A stretch of DNA of 61,732 nucleotides from Comamonas sp. (lineage in GTDB: Bacteria; Pseudomonadota; Gammaproteobacteria; Burkholderiales; Burkholderiaceae_C). The notes below the pieces were generated by a model. It was not told the DNA's origin and ran no database searches. It saw only the letters and a program-made list of their open reading frames with translations. The stretch spans positions 1 through 61,732 of the forward strand of contig NZ_SPEY01000044.1 of assembly GCF_009360615.1 (NCBI RefSeq). The letters run 5' to 3'. How positions within the stretch are numbered: the stretch's first letter is position 1; each line of letters opens with the position of its first letter. A program made the translations under genes and the position numbers. This document shows positions 52,522 through 60,494 of the stretch, one piece after another.

Positions 52522-54807
52522 ATGCGGCGTCATTTTGTCGAGGCCAGATATCGGTTGCCCATGCGTCGCATGGTGTGGCTGGGCTGTGTCTGGATGTGGG
52601 TGCTGGGCGCCGTGATGAGTCTGGTCTGGTTGCTGGCTCCGGCGGTGGACGACATCGACCTGGCCTTGTCCGGCGGCGTCATGCTGCTGTCGCTGATCTG
52701 CATGGGGTTGGCCAAGGCCCGGAAATGGGCCGGGGCCGTGTACGGTTTTGTCTGGGGCAACTGGCTGCTGAGCCTGCTCTGGGCCTGGCACACGGGAGGG
52801 CTTCATGGACCGGCCGTGATGGCTTTTCCGGCCTGGCTGGTCGTTGCGGTCTGGGTACAGGGCACGCGTGCCGCCCTGGCGATGCTGGGCCTGTCCTCTC
52901 TCGTCGTCGCCGCCCTGTGGTGGATGACACCCGGGAGCGGCCTGCCGGCTGCGGCGCTGTCGGCAACCGAGCATCTGCTGTCGCTGATCCAGGTCCTGGG
53001 CATGATGATGCTGGTGCTCATTATTTGCCTGCAGGCCAGGGCCAGCCTGGGGCGACGCGTGCAGAAAAGCCTGGAAACGCTGGCTGCGCTGGAGGCCAGC
53101 CAGAACGAACTGCGCAAGTTCTTCCGGGCAGTGGAGCAGAACCCGGAGAGCATCGTCATCACCGATCCCCAGTTGAAGGTCGTGTATGTCAACGAGGCCT
53201 TTCTGACCCGCTCGGGCTATGCGCGCGAGCAGGTGCTCGGTCAGTCGACCGAGCTGGTCTCCACCATGGGCATGGATCGCAGTCAGCGTCAGCGCGCGCT
53301 CAAGCAGCTGTCCACGGGCGCGCTCTGGCGCGGAGAGATGACCAATCGCACGAGCAAGGGCGAGGCCTTGCGCGAATCGGTGCTGGTGACGCCGATTCGC
53401 ACGCCGCAGGGCGAGGTCGCCAATTATGTGGAACTCAAGCGAGATCTCTCCGAGCGTGTACTGGCCGAGCGCCGCATCCACGACCTGGTCTATCTGGACC
53501 CGCTCACGGGGCTTCCCAACCGCCACTCGCTGACCCTGCATCTGCGTGAGCTGAACCTGGCACGCCAGGACGCCTGCCATGGCCTGCTGCTTCTGGATGT
53601 GGATCGCTTTTCCGTCTTCAACGACTTGCACGGCATGCAGCACAGCGACGAGCTGGTGCAGGCCATGGGGGCCAGGCTGGTCGAGGTATTGCCCGACGAT
53701 GCCTGGATTGCGCGTATCCAGGCTGCGGAGTTCGCCATTGTCTTCGACAGCCTGCACAAGCATGCCCAGGGGGTGGAGGAGCAGCTGCAGCAGTACGCGC
53801 AGACCTTGAAGAAAGCCTTGCAGAAGCCTTTTTCCCTCAATAGCTGGATCGAGACCGAGTTTGTCAGCTGCTGCATCGGTGGCGCCGTGCTGGAGCCGGC
53901 CCTCAAGGGCGGCAACAGCCATGATGTGCTGCGCTTTGCCAGCGTGGCCCTGCATGAGGCAAAGCAGGGCGGGGCGGGGAGCGTGGTGCTGTTCGAGCCG
54001 CGCATGGCCCAGGATGTCTACCGGCGTGTTCGCATAGCCAGGGATCTCTACCACGGCATCTCACAGGGGGAGTTGCGCCTGTATCTGCAGAGCCAGACCG
54101 ATGCGCGCGGCCGCTGCGTGGGAGCCGAGGCGCTGGTGCGCTGGCAGCATCCGGAATGGGGGCTGGTCAGCCCGGGGGAGTTCGTTCCGGTGGCCGAGGA
54201 GTCCGAACTTATCGTGCGACTGGGCGACTGGGTGCTGCGTCAGGCCTGCATGCTGCTGGCCAGGCCGGCCATGGTCGAACGCGGCCTGCGTCTGTCGGTC
54301 AACGTCAGTGCCCAGCAGTTCGGGCATGAGGACTTCATGTCCACCCTGGACAAGATCCTGAGAGAGAGCGGTGCCAATGCGCGCCAGCTGACGCTGGAGA
54401 TCACCGAAGGCACTTTGCTGCGGGACCTGGATCAGGCGCGCCGGCGCATGCTGGCATTGCGCGGCCTGGGCATCGAGATTTCTCTCGACGACTTCGGGAC
54501 CGGCTATTCCAGCATGTACAGCCTGCAGCATCTGCCGATTCAGGAACTCAAGATCGACAGGAGCTTCGTCAGTGGCAGCCATCGCTCCGAAAAGGACGCG
54601 GCCCTGGTGGAGGCCATGCTGCTGGTGGCGCACCGCTTGCAGCTGCGCGTGGTGGCCGAAGGCGTGGAGCTGTCCGAGCAGGTGCTGCAGCTGACGCGAT
54701 GGAACCCGGACATCTTGCTGCAGGGCATGCTGCTCGGCATGCCCATGCCGCAGCAGCAGTGGCAGGCCGAGGTACTGGGTGAACCCGGCGAGGATGCCGG
54801 GATGTGA
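52522..54807 (+). CDS. Membrane-bound PAS-GGDEF(degenerate)-EAL c-di-GMP phosphodiesterase
   Basis: A 761-residue signalling protein. Five N-terminal hydrophobic helices (about residues 14-170) are followed by a PAS domain (AVEQNPESIVITDPQLKVVYVNEAFLTRSGY), a GGDEF-fold region where the RxGGDEF motif has decayed (WIARIQAAEFAIVF), and a C-terminal EAL domain with EALVRWQHPEWGLVSPGEF, NVSAQQF, LEITEG, DDFGTGYSS, KIDRSFV and AEGVEL, all catalytic positions. So it probably hydrolyses c-di-GMP, with the GGDEF part as a GTP-sensing regulator. Start ATG 52522. Single gene with a terminator. Confidence 0.92.
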   Translation: MRRHFVEARYRLPMRRMVWLGCVWMWVLGAVMSLVWLLAPAVDDIDLALSGGVMLLSLICMGLAKARKWAGAVYGFVWGNWLLSLLWAWHTGGLHGPAVMAFPAWLVVAVWVQGTRAALAMLGLSSLVVAALWWMTPGSGLPAAALSATEHLLSLIQVLGMMMLVLIICLQARASLGRRVQKSLETLAALEASQNELRKFFRAVEQNPESIVITDPQLKVVYVNEAFLTRSGYAREQVLGQSTELVSTMGMDRSQRQRALKQLSTGALWRGEMTNRTSKGEALRESVLVTPIRTPQGEVANYVELKRDLSERVLAERRIHDLVYLDPLTGLPNRHSLTLHLRELNLARQDACHGLLLLDVDRFSVFNDLHGMQHSDELVQAMGARLVEVLPDDAWIARIQAAEFAIVFDSLHKHAQGVEEQLQQYAQTLKKALQKPFSLNSWIETEFVSCCIGGAVLEPALKGGNSHDVLRFASVALHEAKQGGAGSVVLFEPRMAQDVYRRVRIARDLYHGISQGELRLYLQSQTDARGRCVGAEALVRWQHPEWGLVSPGEFVPVAEESELIVRLGDWVLRQACMLLARPAMVERGLRLSVNVSAQQFGHEDFMSTLDKILRESGANARQLTLEITEGTLLRDLDQARRRMLALRGLGIEISLDDFGTGYSSMYSLQHLPIQELKIDRSFVSGSHRSEKDAALVEAMLLVAHRLQLRVVAEGVELSEQVLQLTRWNPDILLQGMLLGMPMPQQQWQAEVLGEPGEDAGM

Positions 54808-54808
54808 A

Positions 54809-54840
54809 AAAGCCCTCATCCCCTGGCGGGTGAGGGCTTT
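54809..54840 (+). terminator. Intrinsic terminator after the EAL gene
   Basis: AAAGCCCTCA (54809-54818) pairs with TGAGGGCTTT (54831-54840). Shared with the converging M20 gene. Confidence 0.85.
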
Positions 54841-54871
54841 CGGCGATGAATGGCGCGGTGGCCGGAGATGA

Positions 54872-56071
54872 TCAGGCGGCCGGCTGCTCGAAGTAACGGC
54901 GCGCCAGCAGGTCCCAGAACCGGGAGCCGCGGCCGATGTTGTCATCGTTGAAGTCGTAGGCCGGATTGTGCAGGCTCACGCCGGGCTGGCCGTTGGCAGG
55001 GCCGTTGCCGATCCAGCCATAGGCACCTGGCACGGCCTCGAGCATGAAGCCGAAATCCTCGGAAGTCATGGCGGGCAGCACGTCGTCAAAGGCATTGTCC
55101 TCGCCCACCGCTTCGCGCATCACTGCGGCCATGAACCTGGCTTCGCGGGCATGGTTGGTGGTGTTGGGATAGGAGCCGGGGCGCAGCGTGAACTCGGCGG
55201 TGCACAGATGTGCCGCAGCCACATGCTCGCTGATGCGCCTGATGCCTTCGATGAACATCTCGCGGGTTTCCTTCTTCAGGGTCCGCACGGTCCCGGCGAT
55301 GATGGCGTCATCGGGAATGATGTTTTCCACGGTGCCGCTGGTGATCTTGCCCACGGTCAGCACGGCCGAATCCAGGGGGTCGGTGCTGCGTGAGACCAGG
55401 GTCTGCAGCTGGCTGACGATGGCGCAGGCCACGGGAATCGGGTCCAGCGTGGTGTGGGGCATGGCTGCGTGGCCACCCTTGCCGTGCACCTTGATCTGGA
55501 AGCGCAGGGTGGAGGCCATGATGGGGCCCACTCGCACCGCCATCTGGCCGGCAGGCAGGGAGGGCCAGTTGTGCAGCGCAAACACGGCCTCGCAGGGGAA
55601 TTGCTCGAACAGGCCGTCATCCATCATGGCCTTGGCGCCGGCGCCGCCCTCTTCGCCGGGCTGGAAGATCAGGTGCACCGTGCCGTCAAAGTCGGGCTGC
55701 TGCGCCAGCGTGGTGGCGGCACCCAGCAGCATGGTGGTGTGACCGTCGTGGCCGCAGGCATGCATGCGGCCCTTGTTCTGGCTGATGTGTTCGAAGGTGT
55801 TGATTTCCGTGACGGGCAGCGCGTCCATGTCGGCGCGGATGCCGATGCTGCGGCCGGGGTTGTCCTTGCTGCGGCCCTTGCCGTGGATGCTGGCAACGAC
55901 GCCAGTCTGGCCCAGGCCGCGATGCACGGTCAGACCCAGGGCCATGAGGTACGCGGCGACCTTGTCGCCGGTGCGGTGCTCTTCGTACTTGAGCTCAGGA
56001 TTGGCATGCAGGTCGCGGCGAAAACTGAGCAGCGTACCGAGGTGAGGAGTGATATCGGGTGTAGATCGCAT
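54872..56071 (-). CDS. M20-family amidohydrolase (hippurate hydrolase-like)
   Basis: A 399-residue amidohydrolase of the same family as the one at 21394. It has FRRDLHANPELKYEEHRTGD, RMHACGHDGHTTMLLGAATTL, IFQPGEEGGAGAKAM, LHNWPSLPAGQM, HGKGGHAAMPHTTLDP and AMTSEDFGFMLEAVPGAYGW. The start is ATG 56071 (MRSTPDITPHLGTLLSFRRDL); the frame extends much further but upstream residues lack family sequence. It probably hydrolyses N-acyl or N-aroyl amino acids. It shares only moderate identity by eye with the cluster copy, so it is an independent paralogue. Confidence 0.9.
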   Translation of the reverse strand: MRSTPDITPHLGTLLSFRRDLHANPELKYEEHRTGDKVAAYLMALGLTVHRGLGQTGVVASIHGKGRSKDNPGRSIGIRADMDALPVTEINTFEHISQNKGRMHACGHDGHTTMLLGAATTLAQQPDFDGTVHLIFQPGEEGGAGAKAMMDDGLFEQFPCEAVFALHNWPSLPAGQMAVRVGPIMASTLRFQIKVHGKGGHAAMPHTTLDPIPVACAIVSQLQTLVSRSTDPLDSAVLTVGKITSGTVENIIPDDAIIAGTVRTLKKETREMFIEGIRRISEHVAAAHLCTAEFTLRPGSYPNTTNHAREARFMAAVMREAVGEDNAFDDVLPAMTSEDFGFMLEAVPGAYGWIGNGPANGQPGVSLHNPAYDFNDDNIGRGSRFWDLLARRYFEQPAA

Positions 56072-56396
56072 ACAGGGGCCGCGGAGCACCCAGCGCTGTA
56101 ACTGTCGTGGCAGGCAAGCGTTGCGGGCCTGCCGGTGACCGCAGCATTTCAATAGCAAGACCCCCATCATAGGCGTACGCGAGGAGTGGGGACTTAGGTA
56201 GATACCGAAATCAGGGACTTCAGAGCTTGTGCTAACCGGGAAACAAGCAAGCGGTGACTCACCGCGCCCGGTATCCGGGCAGCTCGTGGCACATATGGTG
56301 CCCGTCGTGTCTTCGCGCGCCCAGGCATCGGTCGGATGCAGCGGCAATGACCTGGGGGTCGCCTTGCTGTGGCCCGAGCGGCGAAAATACGGGCTT

Positions 56397-57416
56397 ATGA
56401 CAGCACAGAACGCCAAAATCCCCCTGTTCCAGCAGCTGCTGGTGCGTCCCGATCGCAACGATCCCAATCCCCTCATCCTCTACCATGGTCGTCGCTGCCC
56501 CGACGGTTTTGGTGCGGCGCTGGCCGCCTGGCTGTTCTATGAAGGTCAGGCCGAGTTTCGCGGCCTGGACCACGGCGAGATTCAGACGGCCGACGACCTG
56601 GGCGAGCTGGCTGGCCGCGCCGTCTATGTGCTGGACTTTGCCTTCGAGCCCGTGCTGATGGCCGAGATCGAGTCGCGGGTGGCCAAGCTCGTGGTGCTGG
56701 ACCACCACAAGAGCGCGGCCGAGAAGCTTGGCGGCTACCAGTGCCAATGCGGCGTGATCCATTTCGACATGAACAAATCCGGCGCGCGCCTGGCCTGGGA
56801 GTTTTTCCAGGCAGACAAGCCTGTGCCCGGCCTGATTCGCTACATCGAGGACCGCGATATCTGGAAATGGGAGTTCCCCGAAAGCGCGGCCTTTCTGGCC
56901 GCTCTGGACATGGAGCCCGTGCGCAGTTTCGAGCGCTGGGCCGAAATTGCGGCGTTCACGCCCGAGCAGGAAGCCGTCTACATGGCCCGTGGCGGTGCCA
57001 TGGACGAGAAATTCCAGAAGCTCTGTGCCGACATCGCCGACGGCGCACAGGTGCTGGTGTTCAACGGCCAGCAAGGCCTGATGGTCAACTGCCCTGGCAT
57101 GTTCCACAGCCAGGTGGGCGACCTGCTCGCACGCCAGAGCGGCAGCTTTGCCCTGATGTGGCATGCCAATCACAAAGGCACCAAGGTGGGTTTGCGCTCG
57201 CGCTCGGAGTTCAACTGCATTCCTCTGGCCGAGAGCTTTGGCGGCGGTGGACATGCCCAGGCCTGCGGCTTCAAGATGGGCAACGAACGTCTGGTGGAAT
57301 TGCTGCAGGGCGAGCTCAAGGCCGACCCGGAAGCGCAGTACGAGTTTGTGGCGGCACCCAGCCTGCAGTTCGATGAAGAGGGTAAGTGGGTGCGTGCCAC
57401 GCCTCAGTCGGCGTAG
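56397..57416 (+). CDS. DHH-superfamily phosphoesterase
   Basis: A 339-residue DHH-family protein from ATG 56397. Motifs: LYHGRRCPDGFGAALAAWLFY (motif I D), VYVLDFAFEP (motif II), VVLDHHKSAAEKL (DHH), YIEDRDIWKWEFPES (motif IV) and a C-terminal DHHA1 GGGGHAQACGFKMGN. This is the single-protein exopolyphosphatase-like/NrnA-like group rather than RecJ (no OB domain and about half its length). Likely substrates are short oligonucleotides or phosphoesters; the family is broad. It is convergent with truC. Confidence 0.88.
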   Translation: MTAQNAKIPLFQQLLVRPDRNDPNPLILYHGRRCPDGFGAALAAWLFYEGQAEFRGLDHGEIQTADDLGELAGRAVYVLDFAFEPVLMAEIESRVAKLVVLDHHKSAAEKLGGYQCQCGVIHFDMNKSGARLAWEFFQADKPVPGLIRYIEDRDIWKWEFPESAAFLAALDMEPVRSFERWAEIAAFTPEQEAVYMARGGAMDEKFQKLCADIADGAQVLVFNGQQGLMVNCPGMFHSQVGDLLARQSGSFALMWHANHKGTKVGLRSRSEFNCIPLAESFGGGGHAQACGFKMGNERLVELLQGELKADPEAQYEFVAAPSLQFDEEGKWVRATPQSA

Positions 57417-57430
57417 CTGGAAAAATCACG

Positions 57431-57463
57431 GCCATCAACGCTTGGTATGCAAGCGTTGATGGC
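57431..57463. terminator. Bidirectional hairpin between the DHH and truC genes
   Basis: A perfect 13-bp stem, GCCATCAACGCTT (57431-57443) with AAGCGTTGATGGC (57451-57463), and a 7-nt loop. Read leftward it is followed by GTGATTTTTC; rightward by ATGTTTC. It serves both converging genes. Confidence 0.75.
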
Positions 57464-57468
57464 ATGTT

Positions 57469-58221
57469 TCATGCCATGGATTGCCAGCCCGGCAGCGCCA
57501 GCAGATTTTGCCAGTCCTGCGCTTCCTGCACCTGGGGCAGGACAGACCAGTCGGCCTCGAAGCGCAGGAGCTGGCCGCTCACGGGGTGGGCGATCTCCAG
57601 TGCCCTGGCATGCAGCCACAGCCGCTGCTGACCCAGGCGCTCGGCCCACCAGCGGTTCAGCGGACCCTTGCCGTGGGTGGCATCGCCGATGATGGGGTGG
57701 GCCACATGCTTGAGGTGGCGGCGGATCTGGTGCCTGCGCCCGGTGGTGGGCAGGGCTTCGACCAGGCTGATGCGGGTCTCGGGGTGCCGGCCGTCCCAGC
57801 TTTCGGGCCAGGACAGGCGTGCCAGACAACGTAGGCGCGTGTGCGCCTCCTGCACCGGAGCATCCTCGGGCGCATCGTCGGGCTTGAGGGGATGATCGAC
57901 TTCCACCGCTTCGGGCAGCCAGCCGCGCACCAGGGCCCGATATTCCTTGCGGGTTTCATGGGCGGCAAAGCGGGCCGCCAAGGCCTGGGCCGCTTCCTTG
58001 TTCAGCGCCATGAGCAGCACGCCGCAAGTGCCCTTGTCCAGCCGGTGCACGGGCCAGACGTGGCGGCCCAGCTGGTCGCGCAGCGTCTGCATGACGAAGC
58101 GGGTCTCATGCGCATCCAGCCCTGTGCGATGGACCAGCCAGCCGGCGGGTTTGTAGACCGCGACCAGATGCTCGTCCTGCCAGAGGATATGCAAAAAGGG
58201 ATTGTGGGCGGCGTCGGGCAT
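57469..58221 (-). CDS. truC: tRNA pseudouridine(65) synthase TruC
   Basis: A 250-residue RluA-family pseudouridine synthase. It starts LHILWQDEHLVAVYKPAGWLVHRTGLD, has the catalytic PVHRLDKGTCGVLLMAL (Asp in HRLD), YRALVRGWLPE and LVEALPTTGRRHQIRRHLKHVAHPIIGDATHGKG, which matches TruC better than RluA or RluC (no S4 domain, YKPSGWLVHR-type start). It makes psi65 in tRNA-Ile and tRNA-Asp. ATG 58221. Confidence 0.9.
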   Translation of the reverse strand: MPDAAHNPFLHILWQDEHLVAVYKPAGWLVHRTGLDAHETRFVMQTLRDQLGRHVWPVHRLDKGTCGVLLMALNKEAAQALAARFAAHETRKEYRALVRGWLPEAVEVDHPLKPDDAPEDAPVQEAHTRLRCLARLSWPESWDGRHPETRISLVEALPTTGRRHQIRRHLKHVAHPIIGDATHGKGPLNRWWAERLGQQRLWLHARALEIAHPVSGQLLRFEADWSVLPQVQEAQDWQNLLALPGWQSMA

Positions 58222-58413
58222 GAAGAGGGCAGGCAGTACAGGGCGAGCCGCACTCTAGCGCACAGTGCAAAGCTTTGCTGACCAGGGTCTGCCTGCCGGC
58301 AGGCCGCGCCTTGGCCGAGAATCGGTGCGGGCCGCTCGACGCCGGCCCATTTTTGGGGACTGCTGCCAGCGCATGACGGATCAGGGCTGGCAGCCAATTG
58401 GAGGCTTGATCTT

Positions 58414-59313
58414 GTGTCTGTGATGTTCAAGGGCGTGGTGGTTTCGGTACTCGCGTCCGTGCTGTTCGCTTCGCTGTATTACCTCTCGCCTTTTCTCGCC
58501 CCGCTCGATGGCGAGCAGATCTTTGGCTGGCGCGTGCTGGTGACGCTGCCCTTCACCACGGCCCTGCTGTTCGCCCTCAAGGAGGTGGCGGCGGTACGTG
58601 CCTTGCTGGCGCGAGCCCTGGCCCAGCCCCGCTTTGGACTGCTGCTGGTGCTGAGCTCGGCGCTGCTGGGCGTGCAGCTCTGGATTTTCATGTGGGCCCC
58701 CATGAACGGACGTGCGCTGCCGGTGTCGCTGGGCTATTTTCTGCTGCCGCTGGTGATGGTCGTGGCCGGGCGCCTGTTGTTCGCCGAACGTCTGACGTTC
58801 GGCCAGAGCCTGGCGACGCTGGTGGCGGCTGCGGGCGTGGCACACGAGTTCTGGCAGGCCGGCGGCATGTCCTGGGAGACCTGGGTGGTGGCGCTGGGCT
58901 ACACGGTGTATTTCTCGCTGCGCCGCTGGCTGCAGACCGATACGCTGGCTGGTCACTGGATCGACATGGCCTTGCTGGTGCCGGTGGCCATCGTCTTCAC
59001 GCTGCGCTCCCCCGACAGCTGGCCGCTGGTGGCGGGGCATCCGATGCTGTGGGTGTTGCTGCCCTTGCTGGGCATCGTCAGTGCCGTGGCGCTGGCGCTT
59101 TACATGATTGCCAGCCGTTGGCTGCCGATGGGCCTGTTCGGACTGCTGTCCTACGTGGAGCCGGCCTTGCTGGTCGTGGTGGCCTGGCTGCTGGGCGAGA
59201 GCCTGGAGCCCCGGCAGCAGACCAGCTACGCCCTGATCTTTGCCGCCGTGGTCCTGCTGATCCTTGACGGATTGCTGCATTCATGGCGTAGGCGTTCACA
59301 CACATCGGACTGA
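58414..59313 (+). CDS. RarD-like EamA-family permease
   Basis: A 299-residue membrane protein with ten hydrophobic helices of the EamA (DMT) superfamily. ASVLFASLYYLSPFLAPLDGEQIFGWRVLVTLP near the N terminus, LGVQLWIFMWAPMNGRALPVSLGYFLLPLVMVVAGRLLF in the middle and LFGLLSYVEPALLVVVAWLLGESL at the end correspond to RarD positions. It starts with GTG 58414, ten nt after TTGGAG (ATG 58423 is possible). RarD causes chloramphenicol sensitivity when deleted, but the natural substrate is unknown. Confidence 0.85.
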   Translation: MSVMFKGVVVSVLASVLFASLYYLSPFLAPLDGEQIFGWRVLVTLPFTTALLFALKEVAAVRALLARALAQPRFGLLLVLSSALLGVQLWIFMWAPMNGRALPVSLGYFLLPLVMVVAGRLLFAERLTFGQSLATLVAAAGVAHEFWQAGGMSWETWVVALGYTVYFSLRRWLQTDTLAGHWIDMALLVPVAIVFTLRSPDSWPLVAGHPMLWVLLPLLGIVSAVALALYMIASRWLPMGLFGLLSYVEPALLVVVAWLLGESLEPRQQTSYALIFAAVVLLILDGLLHSWRRRSHTSD

Positions 59314-59394
59314 GATCGGCGCAGTGGATGCCCCGGATTGGTGCATCGCAGGGCAATAATCGAGACTTTGTTGTCTTTGAAGGAACTGCTCGTC

Positions 59395-60390
59395 ATGGCA
59401 CCGACCCCATCCCCCATCCGCGTCGCTATCGTCGGTTACGGCAATCTGGGCCGCGGCGTGGAAGCTGCTGTCGCCAGGAACTCCGATATGCAGCTCAGGG
59501 GGATTTACACCCGTCGCGACCCTTCCCGGCTCACGCGCCTGAATGCCGACACGCCCGTGCATCCCATGGAGGCATTGCTGTCGCACAAAGGCCAGGTCGA
59601 TGTGCTGATTCTCTGCGGCGGCTCCAAGGACGATCTGCCGACGCAGGCACCGGAGCTGGCGGCCCACTTCAATCTGGTCGACAGTTTTGACACCCATGCC
59701 CGCATTCCCGAGCACTTTGCCAACGTGGACAAGGCTGCCCGGGGCGGACAGTGCACGGCCCTGATCTCTGCCGGATGGGACCCCGGCATGTTCTCCATCA
59801 ACCGCGTGCTCGGCGAAGCCCTGCTGCCAGACGGCGCCACCCATACTTTCTGGGGCAAGGGATTGAGCCAGGGCCATTCCGACGCCATCCGCCGCGTCGA
59901 AGGCGTGGCAGGCGGCGTGCAGTACACGATTCCCGTTCAAGAGGCTGTCAACCAGGTGCGCTCCGGCCTGCGCCCCGAGCTGTCAACCCGTGAGAAGCAC
60001 CAGCGTGAATGCCATGTAGTGCTCAAGGAGGGGGCGGATGCCGAAGCTGTGCGCAAGGCCATCGTGGAAATGCCCCATTACTTCGACCAGTACGACACCA
60101 CGGTCCACTTCATCAGCGCCGAGGAACTGGCCCGCGACCATGCCGGCATGCCCCATGGCGGTTTTGTGATCCGTAGCGGCAATACCAGTTCCGAGAACAG
60201 GCAGATGATTGAATACCGTCTGCAACTGGACAGCAACCCCGAGTTCACTGCCAGCGTGCTGGTGGCCTATGCCCGTGCCGTGCACCGCATGGCCCAGACC
60301 GGTCAGCATGGCGGCAAGACCGTGTTTGACGTGGCCCCCGGCCTGCTGTCGCCCAAGAGCGCCGAGCAACTGCGTGCCGAGCTGCTGTGA
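59395..60390 (+). CDS. ddh: meso-Diaminopimelate D-dehydrogenase
   Basis: A 331-residue NADPH-dependent dehydrogenase from ATG 59395, preceded by GAAGGA. It matches the Corynebacterium Ddh family closely: IRVAIVGYGNLGRGVEAAV, AGWDPGMFSINRVLGEA, HTFWGKGLSQGHSDAIRRVEGV, AGMPHGGFVIRSGNT and FTASVLVAYARAVHRM. It directly aminates L-2-amino-6-oxopimelate to meso-diaminopimelate, bypassing the succinylase route used by most proteobacteria. This may be a horizontally acquired shortcut for lysine and peptidoglycan precursors. Single gene with a terminator. Confidence 0.94.
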   Translation: MAPTPSPIRVAIVGYGNLGRGVEAAVARNSDMQLRGIYTRRDPSRLTRLNADTPVHPMEALLSHKGQVDVLILCGGSKDDLPTQAPELAAHFNLVDSFDTHARIPEHFANVDKAARGGQCTALISAGWDPGMFSINRVLGEALLPDGATHTFWGKGLSQGHSDAIRRVEGVAGGVQYTIPVQEAVNQVRSGLRPELSTREKHQRECHVVLKEGADAEAVRKAIVEMPHYFDQYDTTVHFISAEELARDHAGMPHGGFVIRSGNTSSENRQMIEYRLQLDSNPEFTASVLVAYARAVHRMAQTGQHGGKTVFDVAPGLLSPKSAEQLRAELL

Positions 60391-60413
60391 AGCCTTCTTT
60401 GCCTCAAGCCAAA

Positions 60414-60440
60414 CAGCCTCGCTGACAGTGCGAGGCGTTT
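60414..60440 (+). terminator. Intrinsic terminator after ddh
   Basis: GCCTCGC (60416-60422) pairs with GCGAGGC (60430-60436), followed by GTTTC. The T-run is short. Confidence 0.55.
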
Positions 60441-60494
60441 CATGAAACACAGGGCGGCAGCGCTCGCCGAACCCTTGCCGGCAGCGGCAGGTCC

